Source: Bagarius yarrelli
Lineage: Eukaryota; Chordata; Actinopteri; Siluriformes; Sisoridae
NCBI GenBank assembly: GCA_005784505.1
Contig: VCAZ01000003.1
Coordinates: 11,133,527 to 11,197,526, forward strand
Reading direction: 5' to 3'
DNA: 64,000 nucleotides
Program-made: the position numbers and the translations under genes
In this document: one piece after another, positions 1-11,000 of the stretch
How the letters are laid out: the number at the start of each line of letters is the position of its first letter
How positions within the stretch are numbered: the first letter of the stretch is position 1
Notes under the pieces: generated by a model
What the model was told of the DNA's origin: nothing
Seen by the model: the letters and a program-made list of their open reading frames with translations, nothing else
Databases searched by the model: none

Positions 1-215
1 GTTTGGAGTGTAAAAACTCGAGGGATCTGCAGTCCTGACCTCAACCCCACTAAACACCTTAAGGAAAACTGAAACAGAACATTGACCGCACTTCTCTAAC
101 ATTAGTGCTTGAAATCTCTAATACCATCATTTTCTCATTTCCCTATTGATAATAGTGTTTGTGAGTGATGTTCCAGCCAGCTGTCCCATCACTTTTTTGT
201 ATATGGTGTACTTAC
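1..215 (+). mobile_element. Tc1/mariner-like element, 3' fragment
   Basis: The first 100 bases contain a relic of the transposase segment that includes a catalytic aspartate: CTGCAGTCCTGACCTCAACC followed by CCACTAAACACCTT, the DNA behind a decayed SPDLNP..H-type motif. Downstream, GATGTTCCAGCCAGCTGTCC and TGTATATGGTGTACT match the usual 3' terminus. The reading frame is broken and the 5' part lies outside the window. Confidence 0.65.
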
Positions 216-3200
216 ATACATACTATATCTTTTGTACCTACCTCCTTAATTTACTTATTAATATAATAATGTCTTTGCATTCCTTACCAGAATCCATGTA
301 AACACTCAGCTCCTCTGTTAAACAGCTAGGCGAAATCCCAAATAAATCTTCTGATTCATTATCTAAACCCACAATATATAGTTTAAAATAATGAATTTAG
401 ATTTAGATTTAAATAATGAATGTTTCACTGCATTTCTATGGCATTCCTAATTTCTTCAGAAGTTGTGTTGTTTTGATACACAAGACAGATGCTAAAATGT
501 TCACTGTTACAATTATCCATTCAACAATAAATTTACTTCTTACATCTCTACAGTAGATTATGTATTTGCTGCACATTACAGCTTCTGAACTGCACTATAA
601 CACGTGCCATATAATTATGTAATGCCCCTCAAAACAAAAAAAATTTGCCTGCTTGTCTGAACATAGCCTAATGACTTCCTATAATTTGAGTTCATTTTAA
701 AGGGTACTTTTAAATTTCTATTTAAAGGAGTGACGCCAGCAGTTTGTACTTATAGCACCGTAGCTGTAGGTAGGGATATTTGTTCCAATTTTATAGTAAT
801 TAAAGCTCCTCACACCACATCTCTATTTTTGTCAGTTATTCCTGCTAAAGCATGTAACACCACCATGTCTAGGAGTGTCTTGTTCGAACCATGCAATAAT
901 TTATTTTTAATATCTGTGACCTCCAATATATCAACATTCTTGAATAATATCAATATTGGATTCTGAGCAGTGGCTGCAAAATTCTCCATAACCTCCATGT
1001 GACTTTCATGACACCCCGAGTGCACGCATGATGCCACAGATGGGCTGCTCGTGAGCTGTCAGAAACAAACACTGTACTACAACACCATGTCATGTTCCAG
1101 GACTGACTGTCGAGCGCTTAATATTCATGAATTAAGGAAAGGAGGGGTACTGACCTCCGGTTTCCGCCACCACGATAGCATGCTGAATATTTAAATACAG
1201 TCAGGGGGAACTGTGTCCTGCTCTGGATTACACACACATTTCAAACAAAGCCTTTTCTCAGGCAGGGTAAATTTAGATTAGATCATTTTAGATGAAATGC
1301 TTTCTTATGGTCCACAGAAACAGTTCTAACCTAACCCTTTTTTAAAAGCCGCTAATCCATCAGTGGCTTTTTAAGCACATCCAACAAATAATAATAGTCA
1401 CAGTGCAGGAATGTTACGTGTTAGTCGACTGAAGTGTGATTTGTAATATCCATGTTATTGTGCACTAATAACCATATAAACTGTTTCATTAAAGACAAGA
1501 GTTTTTTTTGGCAATCTTTAACAGAATGGTGACTGGCTTTCATTCAGGCAAAACAGGAAAAGGGCAACATTTAAAATCACAGCCTGAGGGGCTGTCACAG
1601 ACAGAGGAGAGGAGGGAGGCTTGACGATTCAGTTTTAATGCATGAGCGTGCAAACTAACACAATGAACGCTTCGAACAAACACGCCGCTGCCTTTGACCT
1701 TCACTTTTCCTTTTTTTCCCCCTCCCCAGTCGAGACAAACAGGAGTCTGTTGAATTTTAAAGGCACTGGGTGTAGCCTATTAAGGCAAAATTCCCAATTT
1801 TTTCCCCATACTGTTTGCTTAAATGCCACATCCTTGGCTTTATAGCTCTGTTAGTTAACATCAGTACTAAGTCTTTGCTCGGTTTTTCTTTCACGTTTAT
1901 TTGTTTTTTCTTTTTTCCATCACAGAAGCTTTAAAAATTAATCCAGCAGAGTCCCAAAAAGCAATGTAATTAGATTTCGGGGGAAGAAAAGTCAACCTGC
2001 CATTTCAAAATCAAATTTAATATCTAGGTCAATTGCTGTAGAGCTGAAAAGTTGTGAAATGGCTTCGACTTGGCAGTGTTAAAATTAATATGACAAAACT
2101 ATAGATACGAATGCTTGATAACTAATAAATTAATAAACCATTCAGCCCCCTCTCCCACTGGCACTGTATAAAAATGGAGTGCTCTTTTTATCAGCAGTTC
2201 ACGCACTCTACGAGACTCTATTCAACGCTGAAATGACCTTCATGCTACCACACACCATTCGGGTTTATTTGAAAGGAAAGGGTTATGCAAATTACAATAT
2301 CTGCTAAAACCTATACCCAACATACTTCCCCTTCCTGTCTGTCCTGAATTCATTAGAGAATACTGCTATTAGATAAAACATTTTAAAAGCTCACTGAGGT
2401 TGGAAAGGTTCTCTAAACGATGTGCTAAAAATCATCCCATATGCTCTAGACTTGAGCAATATGGACAGGGCATAACCTAAAATTTTTCATTCAAAAGGGT
2501 GACTAGAATTCATTTATTAAACCACCAGGCAGGGATTAGCCAAGGTTGCTTCATTAGCACAATCCCGCTGGTGGAACATTGGTGAGAAAAACCATTAAAT
2601 TTTTAGAAAAAAAGACATCACATAATATAAAAAAAGACATACAGCCTTTAAAACGGCACAGATTGACTCTGTTAACCAAAGCAGTATTGAATCTGAATCT
2701 AATAGTGATGAATCTTAGAGCAGGAACAGCAGTTTTGATTATAATGTTGGATGTCATTTAATCTCAGGTTTATATTAACATGCATGTTTTAATAAATAAT
2801 CATTCTGCAAAAAAATGTTGAATGTATGATCTAAGAATACTGGTTATCCAAACTGAAAAATAAACACCTTATTTTTAATATGGTGGTGTCTTCTGGGAAA
2901 AAATGTTCAAAATTTATGGAAGAAGTCCTATCGTCAGCACTTTGTAACAGTCAGTGGTAAAGCTGTTTACTAAGATTTTGTCTATAGAACCACGTCTGAA
3001 GGTTCATGTAACGCCAAGCTGCATATTTCTGGCTTAAGCTGCATTTTTCTGTCTTAAATTGAAGAGAAAACCATGAGAAAATCCGTGTTAAATGTAATTA
3101 AAATGTGACGTCTAATAGGTGTTTATTCATATTTGAATGATGCCCCAACAGAGCTCATGAATATAGCAGCTGTACAATCCAACTAAATTATCTATTTTGT

Positions 3201-3369
3201 CAAAAAACTCCTTCCTATTTTGGATTTGAAATTTAGGGTCAAGCAGGAACAAAAGTCTATTTTCTTTTACTATTGATTTTTTTAAATTACACATAGCATT
3301 TAAGCATATTTGTAGTAATCTTATTATCACACCTACATGTGGGGTCTCTTTTAGCATGACAACATTTCT
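216..3369. other. AT-rich non-coding sequence, no recognisable gene
   Basis: Short open frames here (at most 78 codons) lack coding character and overlap one another on both strands. I see no known repeat in most of it. The stretch 1540-2060 has less simple sequence and could hold regulatory sites, but nothing specific stands out. Confidence 0.6.
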
Positions 3370-3425
3370 GTAAATAAAGTGAGCTCCATAATGACATGTA
3401 AATAAAGCAAGCTCCATAATGACAT
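3370..3425. repeat. 28-bp tandem duplication
   Basis: Two adjacent 28-bp units (3370-3397 and 3398-3425), each starting GTAAATAAAG and ending CATAATGACAT, differ only at two neighbouring positions (TG against CA). A young local duplication is the simplest reading. Confidence 0.85.
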
Positions 3426-3429
3426 GGTT

Positions 3430-3680
3430 TCCCAAGAAAAGGTAGAACTTAAGTGGCCTAAACTTAACCCTAGTGAACACCCTCAGGATGAACTGAATGA
3501 GCTCCAGCCCTTTTAAAGCTACATTAGTATCTGACCTCACTAATGATCTTGTGGCTGAATAAACAAATCCTCATTAACATGGTCCAAAATCTCCTCCTGA
3601 AAAGAGTGATGTATGTGTGGATGTGATCATGTGGTGTCTATAAGCATTTGATCAGAAACAGTTGACCACATAGTGTTCAT
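3430..3680 (+). mobile_element. Tc1/mariner-like element, degenerate 3' fragment
   Basis: The sequence TTAACCCTAGTGAACACC..GATGAACTGAATGAGC corresponds to the conserved part of Tc1-like transposase genes around a catalytic Asp. It is followed by CTGACCTCACTAATG and a 3' end with GGATGTGATCATGTGGTGTC. Stops and indels show it is dead. Confidence 0.6.
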
Positions 3681-3689
3681 CACCTGAAA

Positions 3690-4688
3690 CACATTAGGAA
3701 GAATACCATAGTTCTGTAAACAAATTAAACACTAACCAATATAAAGCTAAACAAATTAGCACAATCAGTTTCATCACATCCGTTCAAATGTGTTACATGA
3801 AACCATTTAAAAGTGTAACTGCAGTCTTCACCGTGATAAGGAATAATGAATGTAGCAACCTGCTGGGAAGGTTCACACCTCTAATTTACCCCCACGTGTA
3901 ATCTGTAATCCATTACCTCAAGTGTAAATTATGCAATCTGTACAAGTAGCTGCACACTGACAGACAATATGTTGATAATAGCATGTTTTTATTACTAAGG
4001 TAGCTCGTCCAGCTTTCTTTATTACTTGTGTGATTCGTATGGCTTTAACCATAATTATAATAAATGAAGCCTTATGACCAATTATTCATATGTCTCTTTC
4101 CTGAGGCTGATGAAGCAGAGCATCTTCGTTTTACCCAGCATGACGCTTGATGAGAGGGGCAAAGGTGCCTGTTCTTTGCAGAGTACAGTTCAAATGCTAC
4201 CGGAATGTGAACGAAAATGTCGAATAGGGGCATCTTATACAAGATTTGATAAACACCACTAATTCATGTACTTGTGTGAGTACAGGTCTGTTAAGAGTCC
4301 TCCAGCATTTAATTATGCTAATGATCTTGCCTTATGGGTTGTTTAACACTATTCACGATTCAATTCCACTGTTTTATTTTTCAAATAACAGCAGTATGTT
4401 GAACAAGCAAACATTAATTAATATTAGGCTTAATACTAATAATTATTATTAATTACTAATTACTTAATAATTTTTATAGGAGCAATTTACAGCTCAATTG
4501 TTTAAACATGTTTAAAATTTTATATGAAGATGTGTTCTGTTTTTGAACAGCCTTAGCAGTTTTACAGTTAGATGGAAATGGTAATCATTCTTTCAATGAT
4601 GAATTAAACTAAAAATATGTTTTTGCTGAAGAATTACTATGGTACAGTGGAATAAAACACTTTAGGACTTTACATTTGGAGGTAAAGT
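3690..4688. other. AT-rich non-coding sequence
   Basis: I found no gene or named repeat. An ATTAATTAATA-rich stretch lies at 4410-4470. The open frames at 4074-4452 overlap by chance and show no protein similarity that I recognise. Confidence 0.55.
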
Positions 4689-4877
4689 GGAGGTGGTGGC
4701 TCGTGGTTAAGGTGTTGGACTACCAACCCGAAGATTGTGGGTTCAATTCCCAGATCCACCACCGCTGGGCCCCTGAGCAAGGCCCCTAACCCCCAATTGC
4801 TCAGTTGTAGGGTTAGGGTTAAATAAGATGAATGTAAGTCGCTCTGGATAAGAGCGTCGGGTAAATGTAAATGTACA
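4689..4877 (+). mobile_element. tRNA-derived SINE with L2-type tail
   Basis: An A-box-like TGGTTAAGGTGTTGG (4704-4718) and a B-box-like GGTTCAATTCC (4740-4750) form the pol III promoter of a tRNA-derived head. The body has CCCCTGAGCAAGGCCCCTAA, and the tail GTAAGTCGCTCTGGATAA is the L2-LINE-type 3' end that recruits reverse transcriptase in trans. The tail ends in ATGTAAATGTA. This is the best-preserved copy in the window. The GGGTTAGGGTT inside it is not a telomere. Confidence 0.85.
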
Positions 4878-5664
4878 TTTATTTTTAGAATATATATATA
4901 TATAACTAAACTATCAACCTAAATAGCAGCATGCAACTGAATCAGAGGCGAACAGCAACTATGCATTACGAGTTTTATCCACAATGATTATTCATTTCCT
5001 CTCTGCGTTTTTACTAGCAGAGCGCTTCAGGTGAAGCTCTTGTGCTCTATGATGCGAGGAGACACACAGTCTTTCCTTGCACCCGTGACCATTTACTAGT
5101 GTCCTCCACACAAAGGTGCTGCACTTCAAAAATTAAAAAAAAATATATCAGGAGTCAGATTTTTAGATTGTTCTCGATTTTATCAGATGACTTATGGCTT
5201 GTCTTATGTTATGGTTGTCTTGGAACTATAAAGAAGGGTTTTCAAGAGCAAAGCTTCCTGCACTGCTGGGAACATTTACTGCCCTCCGAGCCTGCTTGCC
5301 ACACAGCCAGCGTAACCCAAACACCTTCTGGCAAGTGACAGACAAAGTGCTGCAATCACACTCAAGGTCATTAGGCTGACCTGTTTTACCACTTTAGCCT
5401 CATTGTTACTGATACATTGGTGTTAGTTGTGCTGAGATATTCGAGTGCTTTAGGAGTGTCTTGAGCAAATCCGACAAGGGCTCTTAAATGTCTGGCACTA
5501 ATGACATGTTTGTGAGACAATCTTGAGCAGAGAGACACAGGGGAACAAGGATTTATTAGATTGTATTCCTTTGCAGCTGCACCAAAAAGAGTGCTATTAA
5601 GCACAAATAAGAAATCAACCATTTGTAAAGTTCATTGATGCTATGTCGTTCGCTACCAGCAGTT

Positions 5665-5782
5665 AGATTTACAGCATTAGGCAGACGGCCTTCATCGAGG
5701 AGCCCAGTAGTGGGGACCTGGTGGTGTTGGGAACCAAACCAATTAGCAGTCCAACACTCTAACCACTGCACTACTACTTTCC
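5665..5782 (-). mobile_element. SINE, internally deleted copy (minus strand)
   Basis: On the plus strand the tail complement (ACAGCATTAGGCAGACGGCC) is followed by GTGGTGTTGGGAACCAAACC and CAGTCCAACACTCTAACCACT, the inverted tRNA-like head. The central GAGCAAGG segment is missing compared with the neighbouring copy at 5883. Confidence 0.65.
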
Positions 5783-5882
5783 CCAGCAGAAGAGTGCTAA
5801 AATAAATAAATGAAAGAAAGACTCAACAAAGGTTTACTTATCACGAGGGCATCTTCCAGAACACACCAGACTGAGCTTAAGT

Positions 5883-6064
5883 TTCATTTACATTCACAGC
5901 ATTTGGGAGACGCCCTTATCCAGAGTGACTTACATTTATCTCTTTTATATAGCAATTGGGGGTTAAGCACTTTGCTTAGAGGCCCAACAGTGGTGGCTTG
6001 GTGGTGCTGGGAATCGAACCCCGGCATCAATCCAACACCTTAAGCACTAAGCCACTACTTCCCC
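5883..6064 (-). mobile_element. SINE with L2-type tail (minus strand)
   Basis: The inverted tail (CATTTGGGAGACGCCCTTAT) is followed by AGTGACTTACATTTATC, the inverted central motif, an inverted B-box GGGAATCGAACCCC (about 6009-6022) and an inverted A-box region ending CCACTACTTCCCCA. It is nearly full length. Three SINEs of this family fall within 1.4 kb here. Confidence 0.75.
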
Positions 6065-8360
6065 ACGTTTCACTTTTTTTCCTGCACTTGTGAGTGATAA
6101 ATGGAGCTGTTTAATTAGATAGAATTGAAGTGAGCTCTGTTTGATCCCCAGGAGCTGTTTAGTTCAAAAGCCATCAGACGCCAGTGGATCTGATCAGCAA
6201 CAAAAACGATGAGACCCACTGCTTATCTGAGGTCATGAATTAAGAGCCAGCTCTTAGCAAGACACTGCTTAGCAGACATCTCCATAACTCATTATCTGCA
6301 ACAACATGCCATGCGGACTCTCTGATAAAGGGCTCACTTGAGTGCACTTAGTCTCAGGTCACTTCTACCAACACGACTCTCTTGCCATTTTATCAGACTA
6401 GACTTGCTGTCTTAAGCCTGAATGAGCCTTATATTGCCTCATATAGCCTCACTGACTAGAGTGCAGTCACACCTGAGATGCGCACTTTAGCTCCTTAAAG
6501 ACGTTATGACATCATGTCAAAGCAGAAATCCATGCAAGCGACAGTGTTAATAATGACTTTTTATAAAAAGTGAGAATGAAACATTTTTGAAGTCAGCTGG
6601 CTGGACCAACTTATTAGTTAAAATAATCCTTTAGGAAGGCAAACAAGTTTCAGACCTACCATTCATGCTTAAGAGCATAAAAAGCAGTTGCTCCTATAAC
6701 AATGCATGACTTGTGTAAAGTTTGGGAAGCGTGTAACTTTTTTGGAGTCAGTCTTTGGAAAGTTCAACATATTCACTAACACAAACCTCACACTGTTTGT
6801 TCTCGGTCAATTAGAGTCGCTTAAAATGATTTAGAGCTTCAATGTTTTCTTAACCACAGGTAGGCCTAAAACGTCCAGTGTTTAAACTGTCTCTCATGCG
6901 TTCAGTGAGAAAACCTAGTCTTAGTGACAATATTTACCTCGTAAACATTGTAAAGTATTTTAGAACTATGCAGTTTACCTTGGATTTGCATTTACTTGAA
7001 AAAAAATTTATTGTAAAAAAAATTAGGAATGCTGCAATTTTCCAGCCATTAAAAATAACATTTTTGGTCAAATCAATGAAAATTGTTAAAAAAAAAATTG
7101 CTTATCACTTGTCCACCAGCTATACTCTATTTACAACTGTTTCTAATGAATATATGACATATTTACTACCAACTTAGGTTTATTATTTAAGACATCTCTA
7201 ATTAATTATATATGCATGTTGGATTGCCTGACAATTTCAATTACAAGGTATGCAACAATACAAAGAATGTTTGTGGTTAGTTTTCCAGTCATAAAGTATG
7301 ATTCTTATTAATTATTGGCCTCAAACATTGGAAAATATCAGATTAAAAGGAGTTACACTTTCCAGTGACTGCGATGTTGACTGACACAACAAAGATGTAA
7401 ACATCACTAAACCTAGGCTGCAGTCTGTTTTAAAGCATTCTGCTATATGCACAGACAATTAAGCTTTCGGTGTTCATTTTAAATGAGTAGTATAATGGGC
7501 GGGATTATACTAAAACTAAAGTGCAATTTAATGCAGCAAATAGAGCTCAAAGCCAGTAAATATTTTATACACCTCATGGTCATCATGTTTCCTTATCATT
7601 TAATTATATACTGTGCCTACACTCTTTTTGCTAATGAAATACAGCCCAATAAATGGAATAAGTGTCAGGAAATCTTGGTGATAAAAAAACAGCTGAAAGT
7701 CATCCAAGGGGATGGAAGTAACATTGTCTTGGCAATGTGTAAAGCAATTAAGCCAGCTAGTTTATCATAGAGAAAAAGGGAGGGAGACTAATGATAGGTC
7801 ATCTGGACACACGTCTTAGACTGCAGCTCGAATCAATCATTCCGAGGACAGAAATAACATTTCCAGCCTCGATAATATTCAGATTAGAACTAAAACACAA
7901 GTTTATCGCACAAGTTTAAACATCATTTAAACTAGAAAGAATATTATAGTGAAGAAATAATGACAGATTTTTACATTTATGTACAGAAATAATTAAATGA
8001 GTTATGATATAAAGCCTATTTCTTATAACAAGCTTGTGATTAATTTGGACAGCAACAAAATGTGCAAATTAGGTAAAGAGCAATACTATCATATATAACT
8101 AAATAATTACTCTAGGAAATATTTAAGGACTTCTGAGAAGTCCCATTTCCTAAGCTGCACTTTAAAAAAGCCACAGAAAATGTAACAAGGCATCCTGTTG
8201 TAAATTTGTGTCAAAAAGCAGCCACATTCCCAGAGAGGCACGCTGAAAAAGCACCTCTGAGGAAGAAGACAATTCAACACAAAGCTAAAACATTCTTAAG
8301 GTTTCTTATTGAAAGACTGGACCGTTCTTTAAGGACGCCTTCAATGGCAACATTCACTAT
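6065..8360. other. Non-coding sequence with a repeat-free, possibly conserved patch at 7460-7810
   Basis: No gene was recognised. Between about 7460 and 7810 the sequence contains no simple repeats, has balanced composition and includes homeodomain-type cores (CATTTAATTATATA, GCTAATGAAAT). This resembles deeply conserved enhancers in developmental introns, but conservation cannot be judged here. The 95-codon frame at 7483-7770 lies in it and shows no recognisable domain. Confidence 0.3.
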
Positions 8361-8368
8361 GCAGGAAT

Positions 8369-8398
8369 TGTGTGTGTGTGGTGTGTGTATGTGTGTGT
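8369..8398. repeat. (GT)n microsatellite, imperfect
   Basis: A short, interrupted TG/GT tract, TGTGTGTGTGGTGTGTGTATG and onward, of about 30 bp. Confidence 0.85.
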
Positions 8399-8399
8399 C

Positions 8400-10720
8400 C
8401 TGAAGGGGAAAAAGTGGCTGAGGGGGAAAAGAGCTGCTTCAGTGCTGAGCTATTCACACTCTTTCACTGATTACATTGTTCAGTCTCTTAATAGCTTGGC
8501 ATCAACAGGTGGCTAAACGAGCTAAAATGTTTTCACCCCTCTATGCACAAACACTCTATTGCACACGTGCATGTGCCTGCACACACTCTTGTGGAAAAAA
8601 AGTCATACACATCTGATTGCAAACAAGGGGAACCCAAACCCTGGTGTATAACACAACCCACTGTGGTGGAGGAAAAAAAAGATAGACAAAACCGCTATGC
8701 CTGAATGAGTCTTCTCTTGCATATCACGCCCAGGTGCAGGCTGTCATCTGTTGAAAACTGCGAGAGAATAGAGGAATAGACAAACACAGGGACAGACAGG
8801 GACAGAGAAACTAATTCACAAACGGACTGTGCGGTGGCCTGGGAAAAGATGCAGAAAAAGTGTGGATTGGCATGCAAATCAGGTCCGCATGTGGATGCAC
8901 GAAGCCGGCCAAAGGCTTTTAGAAGCAGTAATTTGCCAGCATTCACCTCCCATTAATATCAGAGGCGATTAATGAGGAGCCGAGGGAAGGACCAGGTGTC
9001 GAAGTGGCCATAGAAGGGGAACAAAGAGGGCAAATGCAGTGATCCACAAGGAATGCCTGCTCAGTGAGAGAGGGGAAAACAGGCATGTGATATTTTTGTG
9101 AAATCAAGAGAAAGTGTTAACGTTAAGTAGATCACTTAAGGGTTTAACTTAACTCCCTTCCTTTGGCTGACATTGCTGACCATGTGACTTCTCTTACTCG
9201 ACACTGAGCAATCATGTATACACCTCCAAAGTCGAACCACAAGGGTATTAATCTGACATGCTGTATGGAATAAGAAGCGGAAAAGAGGAGATTCAGAAGA
9301 AAAGCATCTCTGCTGTGTCAGCCCACTCAGAGTAGCCAAAGAGTTAGCAAGCGTTTAAATTAAGCACAATCCGGAACAGAAAACGAGGCGATCGCATGCA
9401 AGCAAAGCAAACAACTTACATGCATTATGAGATCTTCCTCTTTGTCTTCTGGTCTATTTGACAAACTTTACACTAATCCGCTTCACAATTTACAGCCCCT
9501 ATTGTGGTAGCTATTAGCAAGACCACAGTCCATAAAGAAGGCTGTAAATCCAAAACAACACTACAAACCGCAACATAAAAGTCGAAATGGCCCTGCTGTG
9601 CTAAGACACACTAATTTGATATCCTCCGTAACAAGCATCGCCTGGTCTGTCACATTCCTTCCCTGACAGGCTGTACGAGAGCGGAATGTGAGATGAGGAT
9701 TCTGGTGCCAACTCTAAGATGAAAACAAATCTCAAACAGGCAGGATAATAAACACCGTGTGTGCAAACTGAGGGATTTGATATGAGCAGGATTAAAAGTG
9801 AGGCTCCAAAAAAGATTCACGCTGGAATCATTTCTGACTAGCCATGCGGCAAGGCATCAGGAGAGATGGAACAAACATAGAACCAAAATGAAATAACGAA
9901 GATGGCAGAGAGAGTGTGCTGTTGTTTGGCTGATAGTGCCAGTGTAAAGCGGTTCATGTCAGCATTTCTATGTGAAACGCAGCAGGTCAATAAACACATG
10001 AGGCATAATTAATGTGTCTTGGCTTTTTGCATGATGTATTAGCCTGCTGCTGTTGAAAAAGCACCACAGCCTACAAAAGAGATCAGGAAGGTCAAACAAA
10101 GCCAAGGGGAATTCAACACAAAACTCTGATGCATGATTTCCCTGGAGAAATGATCTGTATGTACTCTCACTGGTGCCTGACCCTGCACTCATCTTATTCC
10201 CACTGACATAAACAAATGAACACCTTCCTTAAAAAGAGGTCTTCAATCCTTTAGACCCAATCAGATCCCAATCAAATATTCATGTGCAATGCAAGAACAG
10301 AGTATAAAAACTCGTAGCCAACGCCACAGAGGACGACCTGCTGCCTTTTTGTTACACCATCATATTCACCCAGACTTAAAGAAAAAGTCACCATCTTTTC
10401 TTTTGTGTGATTTCTCTTTTTCTTTTGTGTGAACACAAAACACAGGTCCATTTCGTTTGAAAAAAAAAACGTCCTTTCTATAAAGCGTGCTTGTTTCAAT
10501 GGCAGCCATTTTGGATAAAGTGTAAGAACAAGTTTCTAGAATTTCAGCTAATAAATTAACATATTGCTAGGACGTCATCTGTACAGTACAGCAGAAATTG
10601 TTAGACTAGTTCAAAAACATCTCAAAACATTTACAGAGGACACAAGTCAAAGAGTTGGGCCTCAGGTGGATATAGTTATTTCCTTTCTTTTCATTTATCA
10701 GTCTGTCTTTGTCTAGCTAC
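8400..10720. other. Non-coding sequence of higher GC, no gene recognised
   Basis: This stretch is less AT-rich than its surroundings and almost free of simple repeats. Open frames of 65-83 codons occur on the minus strand but have no splice-site support or recognisable domain. Patches such as 8870-9060 (with ATTAATATCAGAGG and GATTAATGAGG) could be regulatory. Confidence 0.4.
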
Positions 10721-10726
10721 CTAGCT

Positions 10727-11000
10727 TGCTATATACCATATTATACTATTCTATACTAAACTTTATGCTATACTATTCTATACTAGATTATGCTATACTA
10801 GATTATTCTATTGTATACCATTCTATGCTATTGTATACTATACTTTTCTTTACTATATTATACTTTTCTATGCTATACTATTGTATACTATACAATACTT
10901 TATTATGCTACACTATACTATACTATTCTATACTATACTATATTATTCTATATTGTTCTATGCTATGCTATGCTATGCTATCCTATACTATAGCAACCCA
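10727..11000. repeat. Pentamer-like TATAC/TATTC/TATGC tandem array
   Basis: About 270 bp are built from degenerate 5-bp words CTATA, CTATT, CTATG and ATACT, for example ACTATACTATACTATTCTAT. A more homogeneous run, GCTATGCTATGCTATGCTAT, lies near 10960-10980. Every reading frame stays open for long stretches because of the repeat, which explains the spurious Tyr/Leu/Ile-rich frames at 10726-11087. Confidence 0.85.

Noticed and set aside
3127..3540. 137-codon open frame on the minus strand
   Set aside because: It runs antisense across a tandem duplication and a decayed Tc1-like fragment, and the protein resembles nothing known.
4703..4751. A and B boxes suggesting a tRNA gene
   Set aside because: They belong to the SINE head. 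The cloverleaf is not maintained and the L2-type tail follows.
4807..4821. Interstitial telomere-like GGGTTAGGGTT
   Set aside because: Only two units, located inside the SINE body as a minor variant of its usual sequence.
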